A stretch of 21,060 nucleotides of DNA from JACDBE01 sp051002015 (GCA_051002015.1 JBPCMS010000053.1:1-21060), one strand, 5' to 3'; shown: positions 1 to 7,918, numbered from the stretch's first letter. The notes: a model not told the origin generated them from the letters alone. A program made the numbers and translations.

Positions 1-1397
1 GTTCTCACCACCTTGCCGATGGCGCCTGTCCTGAGCCGGTCTTCCGCCCATTCGAACGCCAGAACCGCGTTCGAGGATCCCAACGTCGGATAGATGGTCT
101 CGTCGAACGCCATGGTGGCGAGCCGTCTGTTCTTCGACACCGGACGGACCCATTGATTCGCCAGCTCGGCGGCGTTCGGAGAAACGATCGTCACACCATG
201 GAGCTTGCCGGTTCTGGAATGTGCCGTCTCGATGAACCCGTTTGTTGCCGAGCCGGTCATCGCCCGATCCACTCGAGTCAGCGGGATCCGGGTGGTGTGG
301 AGTCGGACGCCGTGGTTGGAAGCCTCGGGTGCGGTCCTCCCGACCTGGGCGATCTCTGGGTCGGTGAAGATCGCCCAACGCGGCACGCCCGTGTCGACCG
401 ACACCGCTATGGGCGACATGAGGTTCACGAGCACATCCGCTGCTTGAGCCGATGCGACGTGGGTGAATCCAGCACCTGATGCATCGCCGCAGACCGAAAT
501 GTGGCTTTGGGAAGTCCGGAGTCGCGTGTCGATGATCGGCCGACCGTCCTCGTCGATGTCGATGCCGGCAGCGAGCGGATCGAGATCCTGAATCGACATG
601 TCTCGGCCCGTGGCGACCAGGAGATGTGAAGCCGTGACCACCGCCCCATCATCCAGAGCGATCCGGATCGAGTGGTCGCCATCGGTAGCGGACACAGCCG
701 TCCGTCCGCGGTGGATGGTGACACCCTCGTTGACGAGCTGTTGGGTGATCACCGCAGCGGCGTCTGGGTGGGCGCCAGGTATGAGGTGCTCTACGTCGTT
801 GATGATCGTCACTTCGCTGCCCAGCCGTCGGAAAGCCTGCGCCAGTTCACATCCGATCGCGCCTCCACCGACCACCGCGAGGTGAGCCGGCAGTTCTTCG
901 AGATCCCAGAGGTTCTCGTTGGTCAGATGGGCAACCCCGCGCAATGGTTCGGGGACACGTGGCCGTCCGCCTGTTGCGAGCACGATGCGCTTCCCGGCGA
1001 CCGCGGTCCCGTCGGCGAGAACCAGGGTATGTGGATCGCGAAACGTCGCGAACGATCGATGGACGTGAACTCCAGCAGCCTCGAGACGCTTCTGTCCCTC
1101 CTCCTCGGCGATGGCATCCGACACCGAGTGGATGTGTTTCATGAGAGCTGGGAAGTCGACGTCGATGTCCCCGGTGCTGATCCCGAGCTGTGATGAGTTC
1201 TTCGCCTGGTACACCCGACGGGCTGCGTCGATCAGGGTCTTCGACGGGATACAACCCGTCCACGTGCATTCGCCTCCGATCCGACCGCCTTCGATGATCG
1301 CGGTGTCGACGCCAGCGGTCGCGGCGCAGAATGCCACCGCGAGGCCGGCAGCCCCTGCTCCGACGACCACGAGCTGATGGCTGGCTGTCGCGCTCAA
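1..1397 (-). CDS. Pyridine nucleotide-disulfide oxidoreductase (mercuric reductase/dihydrolipoamide dehydrogenase-like), 3' end outside window
   Basis: A class I FAD/NAD(P) disulfide oxidoreductase. 465 residues are visible and the frame is still open at the left edge, so the C-terminus is missing. An FAD Rossmann motif GAGAAG is at residues 13-18. The redox-active pair is C44 and C49 in GGECTWTGCIPSK. The NAD(P) motif GGGAIG is at 177-182, ATGR at 262-265 and the second FAD contact GD at 304-305. In the dimer interface, the position where lipoamide dehydrogenase and glutathione reductase carry the catalytic His reads IYPT (Tyr436), as I recall for MerA-like relatives; the substrate is therefore not predictable. 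No MerA-type heavy-metal domain or mer neighbours are seen. I chose the TTG at 1395-1397 because it overlaps the stop of the upstream ATPase gene (TTGA) and sits just before the first Rossmann strand. There is no ATG near the N-terminus and no clear Shine-Dalgarno, so translational coupling is likely. GC is near 60% in sampled lines, below the transporter genes. Confidence 0.85.
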   Translation of the reverse strand, partial: MSATASHQLVVVGAGAAGLAVAFCAATAGVDTAIIEGGRIGGECTWTGCIPSKTLIDAARRVYQAKNSSQLGISTGDIDVDFPALMKHIHSVSDAIAEEEGQKRLEAAGVHVHRSFATFRDPHTLVLADGTAVAGKRIVLATGGRPRVPEPLRGVAHLTNENLWDLEELPAHLAVVGGGAIGCELAQAFRRLGSEVTIINDVEHLIPGAHPDAAAVITQQLVNEGVTIHRGRTAVSATDGDHSIRIALDDGAVVTASHLLVATGRDMSIQDLDPLAAGIDIDEDGRPIIDTRLRTSQSHISVCGDASGAGFTHVASAQAADVLVNLMSPIAVSVDTGVPRWAIFTDPEIAQVGRTAPEASNHGVRLHTTRIPLTRVDRAMTGSATNGFIETAHSRTGKLHGVTIVSPNAAELANQWVRPVSKNRRLATMAFDETIYPTLGSSNAVLAFEWAEDRLRTGAIGKVVR

Positions 1398-2383
1398 GTC
1401 GACAGCGCGCGGTCGCCGGACCGAAGCAGGCAAGCGGCTTGGTGATCGGGTTCCTTCGTGGCCGCCAAACGCGGATCCTCGACGTCACACAGGCCGGGTT
1501 GGGCGATTGGACATCTGGGATGGAAGTGGCATCCGGGCGGAGGGTCGAGCGGGCTCGGGATCTCACCTTCGAGGATCTGGCGGTGGCGTTTCCTGGTGGG
1601 GTCCGGGATCGGAATAGCCGAAAGGAGCGCCTCGGTGTACGGGTGGACCGGGTTGGCGTACAGAGAGTCGCGCCCGGCGAGTTCGACGATTCGCCCCAGA
1701 TACATGACCGCCACCCGGTCGGAGATGTGTTCCACGACGGCGAGGTTGTGGGCGACGAAGAGCAGGGTGAGCCGCAGCTCGGTCTGGAGGTCGCGCAGCA
1801 GGTTGAGCACCTGGGCCTGCACCGAGACGTCGAGGGCGGACACCGGCTCGTCTGCGACCACGAACCGGGGTTCGAGGATCAGCGCCCGCGCGATGCCGAT
1901 CCGCTGCCGCTGACCACCCGAGAACTCGTGCGGGTACCGCTCGGCGTGGTGGGAGCTGAGACCGACCATCTCCAGCATGCGATGGACCCGGCGCCGGCGC
2001 CCCTTGGCGTCGCCGATGTGGTGGATGCGGAGCCCCTCGGAGATGGAGTTGCCGACCGTGGTGCGGGGATCGAGCGATGCGTACGGGTCCTGGAAGATGT
2101 ACTGGACATTCTGACGGAAGGTGCCGAGGTCCCTGCCGGACAGGTGGGTTACATCGGTGCCGTCGAACTCCATCGAGCCGGACGACGGCTCGAGCAGCCG
2201 CACCATCATCCGCGCCAGCGTCGTCTTGCCGCATCCGGACTCGCCGACCAGCCCGACGGTCTCACCCTCGTCGATGTCGAGGTCGACACCGGCGACGGCG
2301 TTCACCGAGGCGACGGTGCGCTGCAGGATCCCGCCCTTGACCGGGAACTGCTTGGTGATGTCCCTCACCTGGACCAGGGCCAT
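1394..2383 (-). CDS. Peptide ABC transporter ATP-binding protein, DppF/OppF type
   Basis: A cytoplasmic ATPase subunit of a peptide/nickel-family importer, 329 residues, normal for the family. Walker A GESGCGKT is at residues 47-54, the ABC signature FSGGQRQR at 154-161, Walker B FVVADE at 174-179 and the switch His at 212. The C-terminus carries the oligopeptide-transporter extension with its conserved Cys pattern (CHFHPRCP, then C in GLCDVEDP). The ATG at 2381-2383 shares one base with the stop of the upstream ATPase gene (TGATG); a longer open frame upstream lies inside that gene and is not used. It should form a heterodimer with the ATPase at 2383-3417. The downstream flavoenzyme start overlaps its stop by 4 bp. 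GC falls from about 70% in the 5' half to about 62-65% in the 3' third in sampled lines. Confidence 0.93.
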   Translation of the reverse strand: MALVQVRDITKQFPVKGGILQRTVASVNAVAGVDLDIDEGETVGLVGESGCGKTTLARMMVRLLEPSSGSMEFDGTDVTHLSGRDLGTFRQNVQYIFQDPYASLDPRTTVGNSISEGLRIHHIGDAKGRRRRVHRMLEMVGLSSHHAERYPHEFSGGQRQRIGIARALILEPRFVVADEPVSALDVSVQAQVLNLLRDLQTELRLTLLFVAHNLAVVEHISDRVAVMYLGRIVELAGRDSLYANPVHPYTEALLSAIPIPDPTRKRHRQILEGEIPSPLDPPPGCHFHPRCPIAQPGLCDVEDPRLAATKEPDHQAACLLRSGDRALST

Positions 2384-3417
2384 CAGTACGACTCCTCGTA
2401 CAGGAAGCAGCGCACCTTGTGCCCGGGAGCGACCTCGCCCAGCTTGGGGTCCTCGACCAGGCAGATCTCGAGTCCCGCCTCGACCCTGGCGGCGCACCGG
2501 TCGGCGAACCGGCAGCCCTTGCCCACGTCGACCAGGTTGGGGACGGTGCCCGGGATCACCGCCAGCTCGTCCTTGACCGACCCCAGCACCGGGATGGAGC
2601 CGATCAGCCCCCTGGTGTACGGGTGTCTGGGATCGGCGAACAGGGTGACCACCTCGGTCTCCTCGACGATCTGCCCGGCATACATCACCGCCACCCGGTC
2701 GGCCATCTCGGCGACCACCCCCAGGTCGTGGGTGATGAGGATGACGGCGGTGCGGGTCTGCTGCTGCATGTCGCGGATGAGATCGAGCATCTGCGCCTGG
2801 ATGGTGACGTCGAGCGCCGTGGTCGGCTCATCGGCGATGAGCAGCTCGGGCTCGCAGGCCAGCGCCATGGCGATCATCACCCGCTGCGCCATGCCCCCCG
2901 ACAGCTCGTGGGGATAGGCGAGGGCGCGCCGCTGCGGATCGGGGATGCCGACGCTGCGCAGCATCTCGACCGTCCGCTCGGTGCGCTTCTCCTTGTTCCA
3001 GTCCCGGTGCAGCTCGAACACCTCGGAGATCTGGGCGCCGGCCCTCATCACCGGGTTGAGCGCCGAGGTGGGCTGCTGGAAGATCATCGAGATGTGCTCG
3101 CCCCGCAGCTTGGTGAGCTCCCTCTGCGACATCGTGGTCAGCTCGCGGCCGTCGAACCTGACCGACCCGGAGACGATGCGGCCCGGTCGGGGGACCAGAC
3201 CCATGATCGACAACGACGTGACCGACTTGCCGCAGCCCGACTCGCCCACCAGCCCGAGGACCTCGCCCCGGTCGACGTGGAAGTCGATGCCGTCCACCGC
3301 CTGGACGACGCCCGACCGGGTGAAGAAATGGGTCTTGAGGTCGGCCACCTCGAGCAGGTGGCCCTCGGCGGGCCGGGCGGAGGCGGCAGGGGAGGGGCTC
3401 GGGTGCTGGTCGTTCAT
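2383..3417 (-). CDS. Peptide ABC transporter ATP-binding protein, DppD/OppD type
   Basis: The second ATPase subunit of the importer, 344 residues. Walker A GESGCGKS is at residues 58-65, the signature LSGGMAQR at 172-179, Walker B LLIADE at 192-197 and the switch His at 230. The C-terminal oligopeptide-transporter extension contains CRFADRCA and a further Cys in EICLVEDP. The ATG at 3415-3417 overlaps the stop of the upstream permease gene (ATGA, 4 bp), and the N-terminus MNDQHPSPSP is a short Pro/Ser/Ala-rich tail before the first beta strand. The longer open frame to 4281 is the shadow of the permease gene and was rejected. Confidence 0.93.
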   Translation of the reverse strand: MNDQHPSPSPAASARPAEGHLLEVADLKTHFFTRSGVVQAVDGIDFHVDRGEVLGLVGESGCGKSVTSLSIMGLVPRPGRIVSGSVRFDGRELTTMSQRELTKLRGEHISMIFQQPTSALNPVMRAGAQISEVFELHRDWNKEKRTERTVEMLRSVGIPDPQRRALAYPHELSGGMAQRVMIAMALACEPELLIADEPTTALDVTIQAQMLDLIRDMQQQTRTAVILITHDLGVVAEMADRVAVMYAGQIVEETEVVTLFADPRHPYTRGLIGSIPVLGSVKDELAVIPGTVPNLVDVGKGCRFADRCAARVEAGLEICLVEDPKLGEVAPGHKVRCFLYEESY

Positions 3418-4370
3418 TCGTTGAGCGAGGGGTCGAGGGCGTCGCGCAGCCCGTCGCCGAGCAGGTTGAAGCCGAGCACGGTGATGATGATGGCCAGACC
3501 GGGGAAGATCATCAGGTGGGGGGCGGTGAAGACCCTGGCCCGCTCCTGGGCCAGCATGGCGCCCCACTCGGGGAGCGGTGGCTGGGCGCCCAGCCCGAGG
3601 AAGCCGAGGGCGGCCGCCTCGAGGATGGCCCCGGCGATACCCAACGTGCCCAGGACGACCAGCGGGGTCAGGGCGTTGGGGGTGACCCTGGTGACCAGGA
3701 TCCGCCACGAGGACGCCCCCAACGCCCGCGAGGCGGCCACATAGTCGATCTCCTTGATGGCCAGTACCGAGGCCCGCATCACCCTGGCGTACTGGGGGAT
3801 GGTGACGATGGCGATGGCCAGCAAGGTGTTGCGTATCCCGGGTCCGAGCACGAAGACGATGGCGATGGCCAGGATCAGGGACGGGAACCCGAGCACCACG
3901 TCCATGATCCGCATCAGGATGTTGTCGACCCAGCCCCCGAGGTAGCCGGACACGGCGCCGATGACCGCCCCCACCAGGATGGCGACCAGCACCGTGCTGA
4001 ACCCGAGGGGCAGGCTGACCCTGGCTCCGTAGAGCAGCCGGCTGAACACGTCGCGCACGTTGCCGTCGAGTCCCATCAGATGCTGGGTGGTCTCGCAACC
4101 GAGGACATGGACACAGGGTGACCCCCAGCGGGCGGCGCCGGGCTCGCCGATGAAGTCGACATCGTACGGGTACGGGGCGAGCACCGGGGCCAGGACGGCC
4201 ACCAGCACCATGAAGCCGACCAGGACCAGCCCGGCCACCCCCAGCTTGCGGCGGAAGAACCGCTGCATGGCGATGCGCCACACCGATGCGGGTCGATCGA
4301 GCAGGACCTCCGCCGCCGGGACGTCGTGCGGGTCAGGGATCGACGGTATGGCGTCCGGGCGGGCGGTCAT
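3414..4370 (-). CDS. Peptide ABC transporter permease, DppC/OppC type
   Basis: An integral membrane permease of 318 residues. After a polar N-terminal tail of about 35 residues comes the family block RRKLGVAGLVLVGFMVLV (first membrane helix). A periplasmic loop follows, then DVFSRLLYGARVSLPLG and the binding-protein-dependent transport domain. The EAA loop reads ASRALGASSWRILVTRVTPN and docks the ATPases. The family C-terminal pattern is present (GAQPPLPEWGAML, then FPGLAIIITVLGFNLLGDGLRD). The periplasmic loop has two Cys (SPCVHVLGC) just before the usual Gly-Arg-Asp-Val-Phe-Ser-Arg motif, whose first part is altered here (GLDGNVRDVFSR). The ATG at 4368-4370 overlaps the stop of the upstream permease (ATGA). 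Confidence 0.92.
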   Translation of the reverse strand: MTARPDAIPSIPDPHDVPAAEVLLDRPASVWRIAMQRFFRRKLGVAGLVLVGFMVLVAVLAPVLAPYPYDVDFIGEPGAARWGSPCVHVLGCETTQHLMGLDGNVRDVFSRLLYGARVSLPLGFSTVLVAILVGAVIGAVSGYLGGWVDNILMRIMDVVLGFPSLILAIAIVFVLGPGIRNTLLAIAIVTIPQYARVMRASVLAIKEIDYVAASRALGASSWRILVTRVTPNALTPLVVLGTLGIAGAILEAAALGFLGLGAQPPLPEWGAMLAQERARVFTAPHLMIFPGLAIIITVLGFNLLGDGLRDALDPSLNE

Positions 4371-5446
4371 CGGATCCGGACCCGGGGGTCGAGGTAACCG
4401 TACGAGATGTCCACCAGCAGGTTCACCACGACGTAGGTGGCGGCGATGACCAAGGTGAATCCCTGGATGATGGGGAAGTCCCTCGCCTGGATGGCATCGA
4501 ACAGGGAGGTGCCGATCCCGGCCAACCCGAACACGGTCTCGGTGAGCACCGCCCCGCCGAGCAGCCCGCCGAGCTGGAGACCGATGATGGTGACCACGGG
4601 GAGCATGGCGTTGCGCAGGGCGTGGGAGCGCACCACCCGGCGCTCGCTGGCGCCCTTCGCCCGGGCGGTGCGGATGTAGTCCCGCTGGGTGACGTCGAGC
4701 AGCGACGACCGGGTCATCCGGGCGATGATCGACATGGGGATGGTGGCCAGGGTGATGGCGGGCAGGATGAGATGTTTCACCGAGTCCCACCACACCGACC
4801 ACTGGGCGCTGAGCAGGGCGTTGGTGGTCACCATGTTGGCCACGAACTGCTGGCCGGCGGCGATGATCCCGTTCCCGGACAGTTCCAGCCCCCACGCCTG
4901 GTAGAAGGGCTCGGGTCGGAGCCCGGCGGTGAGGCGACCGCTGGGGGGGAGGGCGAGGGGGGTGCCGCGCAACATCGACGCAAAAACGTAGGCGAGGAGC
5001 AGCCCCAGCCAGAAGATGGGCATCGACACCCCGACGTTGGCGAGGGTCATGGCGCCGATGTCGACCGCGGAGTTGTGGCGGCGGGCGGCGACGATCCCCA
5101 GCGGGACCCCCACCGCGATGGCGAGGGCGAGGGCGGCGATGGTCAGCTCGAGGGTGACGGGCAGCCGCTCGAGGAGGATGGTGCTGACCGGGCGGGAGAA
5201 GCGGATCGAGTCACCGAAGTCGCCGGTGGCGACGTTGCCGGCGTAGATGCCGAGTTGGACCGGGATCGACCGGTCGAGGCCGTTCACCGCGTTGAACCGG
5301 TCGCAGGCCTCCTGGGTGGCGCGTTCACCGAGCAGGGCGGTGCACGGTTCGCCCGGGAGCAGCCGGACCAGGAGGAACACCACCACCAGCACCCCGGCCA
5401 GCACCGGGATGGCGATGAGGGCACGGCGGATGATGTAGCCGATCAT
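4367..5446 (-). CDS. Peptide ABC transporter permease, DppB/OppB type
   Basis: An integral membrane permease of 359 residues, somewhat longer than the roughly 300-340 usual for DppB. The N-terminus MIGYIIRRALIAIPVLAGV is the typical first helix, followed by the conserved LLPGEPC region. TGDFGDSIRFSRPVSTILLERLPVT (by position, after about residue 90) is a hallmark block, and the EAA loop is RTARAKGASERRVVRSHALRN. The extra length comes from an insertion between membrane segments (around SGRLTAGLRPEPFYQAWGLE) before LKHLILPAI-like sequence. No good Shine-Dalgarno precedes the ATG; an 11-bp hairpin lies in the 55-bp gap to the binding-protein gene. Confidence 0.92.
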   Translation of the reverse strand: MIGYIIRRALIAIPVLAGVLVVVFLLVRLLPGEPCTALLGERATQEACDRFNAVNGLDRSIPVQLGIYAGNVATGDFGDSIRFSRPVSTILLERLPVTLELTIAALALAIAVGVPLGIVAARRHNSAVDIGAMTLANVGVSMPIFWLGLLLAYVFASMLRGTPLALPPSGRLTAGLRPEPFYQAWGLELSGNGIIAAGQQFVANMVTTNALLSAQWSVWWDSVKHLILPAITLATIPMSIIARMTRSSLLDVTQRDYIRTARAKGASERRVVRSHALRNAMLPVVTIIGLQLGGLLGGAVLTETVFGLAGIGTSLFDAIQARDFPIIQGFTLVIAATYVVVNLLVDISYGYLDPRVRIR

Positions 5447-5463
5447 GGTGACGGAGAGGCCGA

Positions 5464-5489
5464 GGGGTGGCCGCCGGTGCGGCCACCCC
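5464..5489 (-). terminator. Hairpin between binding-protein and permease genes
   Basis: A perfect 11-bp inverted repeat (GGGGTGGCCGC at 5464-5474 and its complement at 5479-5489) with loop CGGT. It starts about 12 bases after the stop of the binding-protein gene and has no U-tract. Such hairpins often stabilise the binding-protein mRNA or attenuate read-through into permease genes; that role here is inference. Confidence 0.6.
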
Positions 5490-5501
5490 CCACCGCCTCA
5501 T

Positions 5502-7217
5502 TCAGCCTTCGTTGATCAGCCCTCCCCACAGGTACGAGAAGTACTCGAAGACACCCGTGTTGCCCACATGGAGCGGGTTGGCGGCGTCGAGGCCGACCGC
5601 CCACGAGGCGATGACGTCGCCCGAATCGAATGCCGAGCCGTCGTGGAAGGTCACACCCTGGCGCAGGGTGCAGGTCCACACGGTGCCGTCCTCGTTGGGG
5701 GCGCATTCCTCGGCCAGCTTGGGGATGACCGTACCGTCGAGGTCGTACCCGTACAGCGCCTCGAGCATCTGCTCGCAGGCGGACAGCGACTCGCCGTCGG
5801 TCTCGTCGGCGCAGTACAGCGAGATGGGCTCGGCGTTCTGCACGAACACCATGGTGTCCCCGGCCGGGGTCATCTTGGCGAACTGCGGGGCGCCCACCGG
5901 GGGCACGTTGGCCCCCCCGACCGTCGCCAGGGCGGCGTCGGCGGCGGCGCCATGGGCGATCGGTACCATCGGCACCAGCTCACGGATGGCGTTGTTGGCC
6001 TCGGCGTAGATCGGCGCCGCCTCGGCCACGTCGATCGTCGCCGCACCCTGGGTCAGGGGCTCGGTGATCTCGGGGAACGCATCACCGAACTGGATGTTCC
6101 CGCCCCCGAAGTGGAAGTCGAGGAAGTTGGTGACGTGGGGGTAGTCGGCGCCCCATCCGAGCAGGTGGATGCCGTCGTGCTGACCGGCGGCGTTCTGCTC
6201 GAGAAAGGCACCGGACTCCTGCACCTCGATGGTGGCGTTGATGCCCAGGTTCTCGGCGAGCTGAGTCTGCAGCTCCTGAGCCACCACCTGCGGCTCGGGC
6301 AGGTAGACCCGGAACACGTCACGCAGGAAGATCGTGGTGTCGAACCCGTCGGGGAAGCCGGCCTCGGCCAGCAGGGCGAGGGCCGCCTCGGGATCGAAGT
6401 CGTACCAGGCCTCACCCTCGCAGGCATTGGGGATGCTGCACGGGGTGAAGTGCGACGCCACCTCCGACCCGGTCGGGTAGAAGGTGTCGATGACCTGTTG
6501 CCGGTCGATACCCATGGCGATCGCCTGACGGACCCTGACATCGTCGAACGGTGGGAACGTGTTGTTGAAGCCCACGTAGAAGATGTTCGGGTTCTGGTCG
6601 GGTAGGAGCACCAGATTGGCATCTCCCTCGACGGTGGCGTAGTCGCTCGCCGCCAGGTTGGTGGCGAAGTCGGCCGTGCCCGACTGGAGCTCGAGGATGC
6701 GCGAGGTGCTCTCCGCAGCCCACCGGAACACCAGCGTGCTGAATGAGGGGACGTCGCCCCAGTAGTTCTCGTTGGCGCTGAACACGATCTCCGAGCCGCG
6801 GGCCCAGTTGTCGAGCATCCACGGACCGGTACCGATCGGGTTCTCCAACGGTGAACCGCCGGTGGCCTCGAGGTGCTCGGCGGGCTGGATGGCGAACGGC
6901 ACGAACGCCAGCTTGGCCAGGAACGCCGGGTCGGGCGAGCACAGGGTGAAGACCACCTCGTGCTCTCCGGTCGCCTCGATGGACAGGACCTTTCCTCCGT
7001 AGTCACAGCTCTCGGCGGCGACGATCGCCCCGCCCGGTGCTGCCGTGGTGTCCGACGGTGCGGTGGTGGTGTCCGCAGGCGCCTGCGTTGTATCGGCCGG
7101 CGCCTCTGTGGTGTCGGTCCCTGCCAGCGTGGTGTCAGCCGCATCATCATCGCCGCCGCAGGCGGCGGCGATGAGCACGAACACGATCAGGAGGACCGCC
7201 CAGCGCAGTCTTTGCAT
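5502..7217 (-). CDS. Peptide-type ABC transporter substrate-binding lipoprotein (family 5), apparently circularly permuted
   Basis: The extracytoplasmic binding protein of the downstream importer, 571 residues. A lipoprotein signal peptide ends in LIAAAC with lipid-carrying Cys20. Residues 28-62 are a D/T/A/P-rich low-complexity linker. Family-5 (SBP_bac_5) blocks follow in an unusual order. Residues 76-115 (VLSIEATGEHEVVFTL, AFLAKLAF) match the block normally after the first ~120 residues. Then come GTGPW (129-133), VRQAIAMGIDR (229-239), YDFDPEAALALLAEAGF (272-288) and LLGWGADYP (352-360). The block that normally begins the mature protein comes last: MVFVQNAEPISL at 456-467, LYGYD at 488-492, TCTLRQGVTFHDG at 515-527 and SGDVIASW at 532-539. 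Eight Cys outside the lipobox fall in pairs, which suggests disulfides. The ATG at 7215-7217 is preceded by AAAGGGA about 7 bases upstream; the open frame further upstream is non-coding in character. Confidence 0.92.
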   Translation of the reverse strand: MQRLRWAVLLIVFVLIAAACGGDDDAADTTLAGTDTTEAPADTTQAPADTTTAPSDTTAAPGGAIVAAESCDYGGKVLSIEATGEHEVVFTLCSPDPAFLAKLAFVPFAIQPAEHLEATGGSPLENPIGTGPWMLDNWARGSEIVFSANENYWGDVPSFSTLVFRWAAESTSRILELQSGTADFATNLAASDYATVEGDANLVLLPDQNPNIFYVGFNNTFPPFDDVRVRQAIAMGIDRQQVIDTFYPTGSEVASHFTPCSIPNACEGEAWYDFDPEAALALLAEAGFPDGFDTTIFLRDVFRVYLPEPQVVAQELQTQLAENLGINATIEVQESGAFLEQNAAGQHDGIHLLGWGADYPHVTNFLDFHFGGGNIQFGDAFPEITEPLTQGAATIDVAEAAPIYAEANNAIRELVPMVPIAHGAAADAALATVGGANVPPVGAPQFAKMTPAGDTMVFVQNAEPISLYCADETDGESLSACEQMLEALYGYDLDGTVIPKLAEECAPNEDGTVWTCTLRQGVTFHDGSAFDSGDVIASWAVGLDAANPLHVGNTGVFEYFSYLWGGLINEG

Positions 7218-7239
7218 GTGTTTCCCTTTCTGTCCCGTT

Positions 7240-7255
7240 CCGGTCGTTCGACCGG
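7240..7255. promoter_or_regulatory. Inverted repeat in the leader of the binding-protein gene
   Basis: CCGGTCG-TT-CGACCGG, 7-bp arms, 23 bases upstream of the binding-protein start codon and downstream of the proposed -10. It could be an operator or an mRNA hairpin. Nothing in the sequence identifies the regulator. Confidence 0.3.
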
Positions 7256-7320
7256 CATGGGCGCGAGACGACGCGGTCGGCGAGGTAGGCCTCGGCAGAG
7301 ATGCGTCGCTCCGCGCTCCC

Positions 7321-7326
7321 AACTTA
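7321..7326 (-). promoter_or_regulatory. Candidate -10 element for the importer operon
   Basis: TAAGTT on the minus strand matches TANNNT and would give a leader of roughly 100 bases before the binding-protein ATG. No recognisable -35 is found at 16-18 bp. The 317-bp divergent intergenic region (7218-7534) otherwise holds the inverted repeat at 7240-7255, the ribosome-binding sites of both flanking genes, and no further gene that I can support. Confidence 0.3.
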
Positions 7327-7534
7327 CTCGGTGGCACCGCCCCCCGCCCGGGTTTGGAGGCGGCGGGTCATGTGGAGCAGGGTGACGGGCGGCCTTCGAC
7401 CTCAGCGGGTGACATCTGACGGCAAGGACCACCCGATCGCCGCCCCGTCCCGGAGACGGAGAGGGATGGTCCGTGCGACCCCCTACCGCCCCATAGGGAG
7501 TACGTTGGGGGGTGTCGCCTCGAGGAGAGCTGTC

Positions 7535-7849
7535 ATGAACGACCATCTGCGCCCCGTCGAACGCCGCGTCCTGGCCATGCGTGACGACGGCATGGAGCCC
7601 ACCGAGATCGCCACCCGGCTACGGCGCAGCCCCGAGCATGTGAATCGGATGATCATGTGGACCGGGTATCCGCGTACCGGTCCCGCCACCTCGAAGAGCA
7701 CCCACGCCATCCAGGAGCGGGTGCTCGCCCTCAGGTTCGGCGGCGAGTCGCACGACCGCATCGCCGACCGCTTCCGGAAGACCCCGCGGTTCATCCGCCA
7801 GGTCGAGGGCCTGGCCCACTACCGCAAGGCGATGGAGCTGCTCGGCTGA
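7535..7849 (+). CDS. Small protein with two tandem helix-turn-helix-like repeats
   Basis: A 104-residue protein of no family that I recognise by name. It consists of two copies of a ~34-residue unit. Residues 8-40 (VERRVLAMRDDG...IATRLRRSPEHV) align with 59-91 (IQERVLALRFGG...IADRFRKTPRFI), sharing RVLA-R--G, IA-R-R and a Pro at equivalent positions. Each unit looks like a LuxR/sigma region 4-type helix-turn-helix, with 'IA' opening the turn. The linker is short and polar. The ATG at 7535 has a good Shine-Dalgarno (AGGAGAG, about 6 bases upstream); the open frame from 7301 has no such support. It is divergent from the importer operon, so regulation of that operon is a reasonable guess but only a guess. 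Confidence 0.75.
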   Translation: MNDHLRPVERRVLAMRDDGMEPTEIATRLRRSPEHVNRMIMWTGYPRTGPATSKSTHAIQERVLALRFGGESHDRIADRFRKTPRFIRQVEGLAHYRKAMELLG

Positions 7850-7890
7850 CCACGAGGTCGGGCTCCGGGGGTTGAGAGACACGGGATAAC

Positions 7891-7909
7891 ACCGGTCGTC
7901 CGGTAGCTT
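7891..7909 (+). promoter_or_regulatory. -10 element of the capA-like gene with overlapping inverted repeat
   Basis: TAGCTT at 7904-7909 lies 9 bases before the GTG start at 7919, a spacing that implies a leaderless transcript. There is no Shine-Dalgarno. ACCGG-TCGT-CCGGT (7891-7904) is an inverted repeat touching the -10 and could be an operator. No good -35 is seen. Confidence 0.4.
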
Positions 7910-7918
7910 GCCGGGACC

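Noticed and set aside
1..1397. Mercury-resistance reductase (merA)
   Set aside because: No heavy-metal-associated N-terminal domain, no mer operon genes; the C-terminal Cys pair cannot be seen because the gene leaves the window.
2383..4281. Apparent 632-residue ATPase with a long N-terminal extension
   Set aside because: The extension is the permease gene in another frame; the ATPase starts at 3417 with an ATGA overlap.
7301..7534. N-terminal extension of the HTH protein back to 7301
   Set aside because: Arg/Pro-rich, crosses the importer promoter region, and the ATG at 7535 has a strong Shine-Dalgarno.
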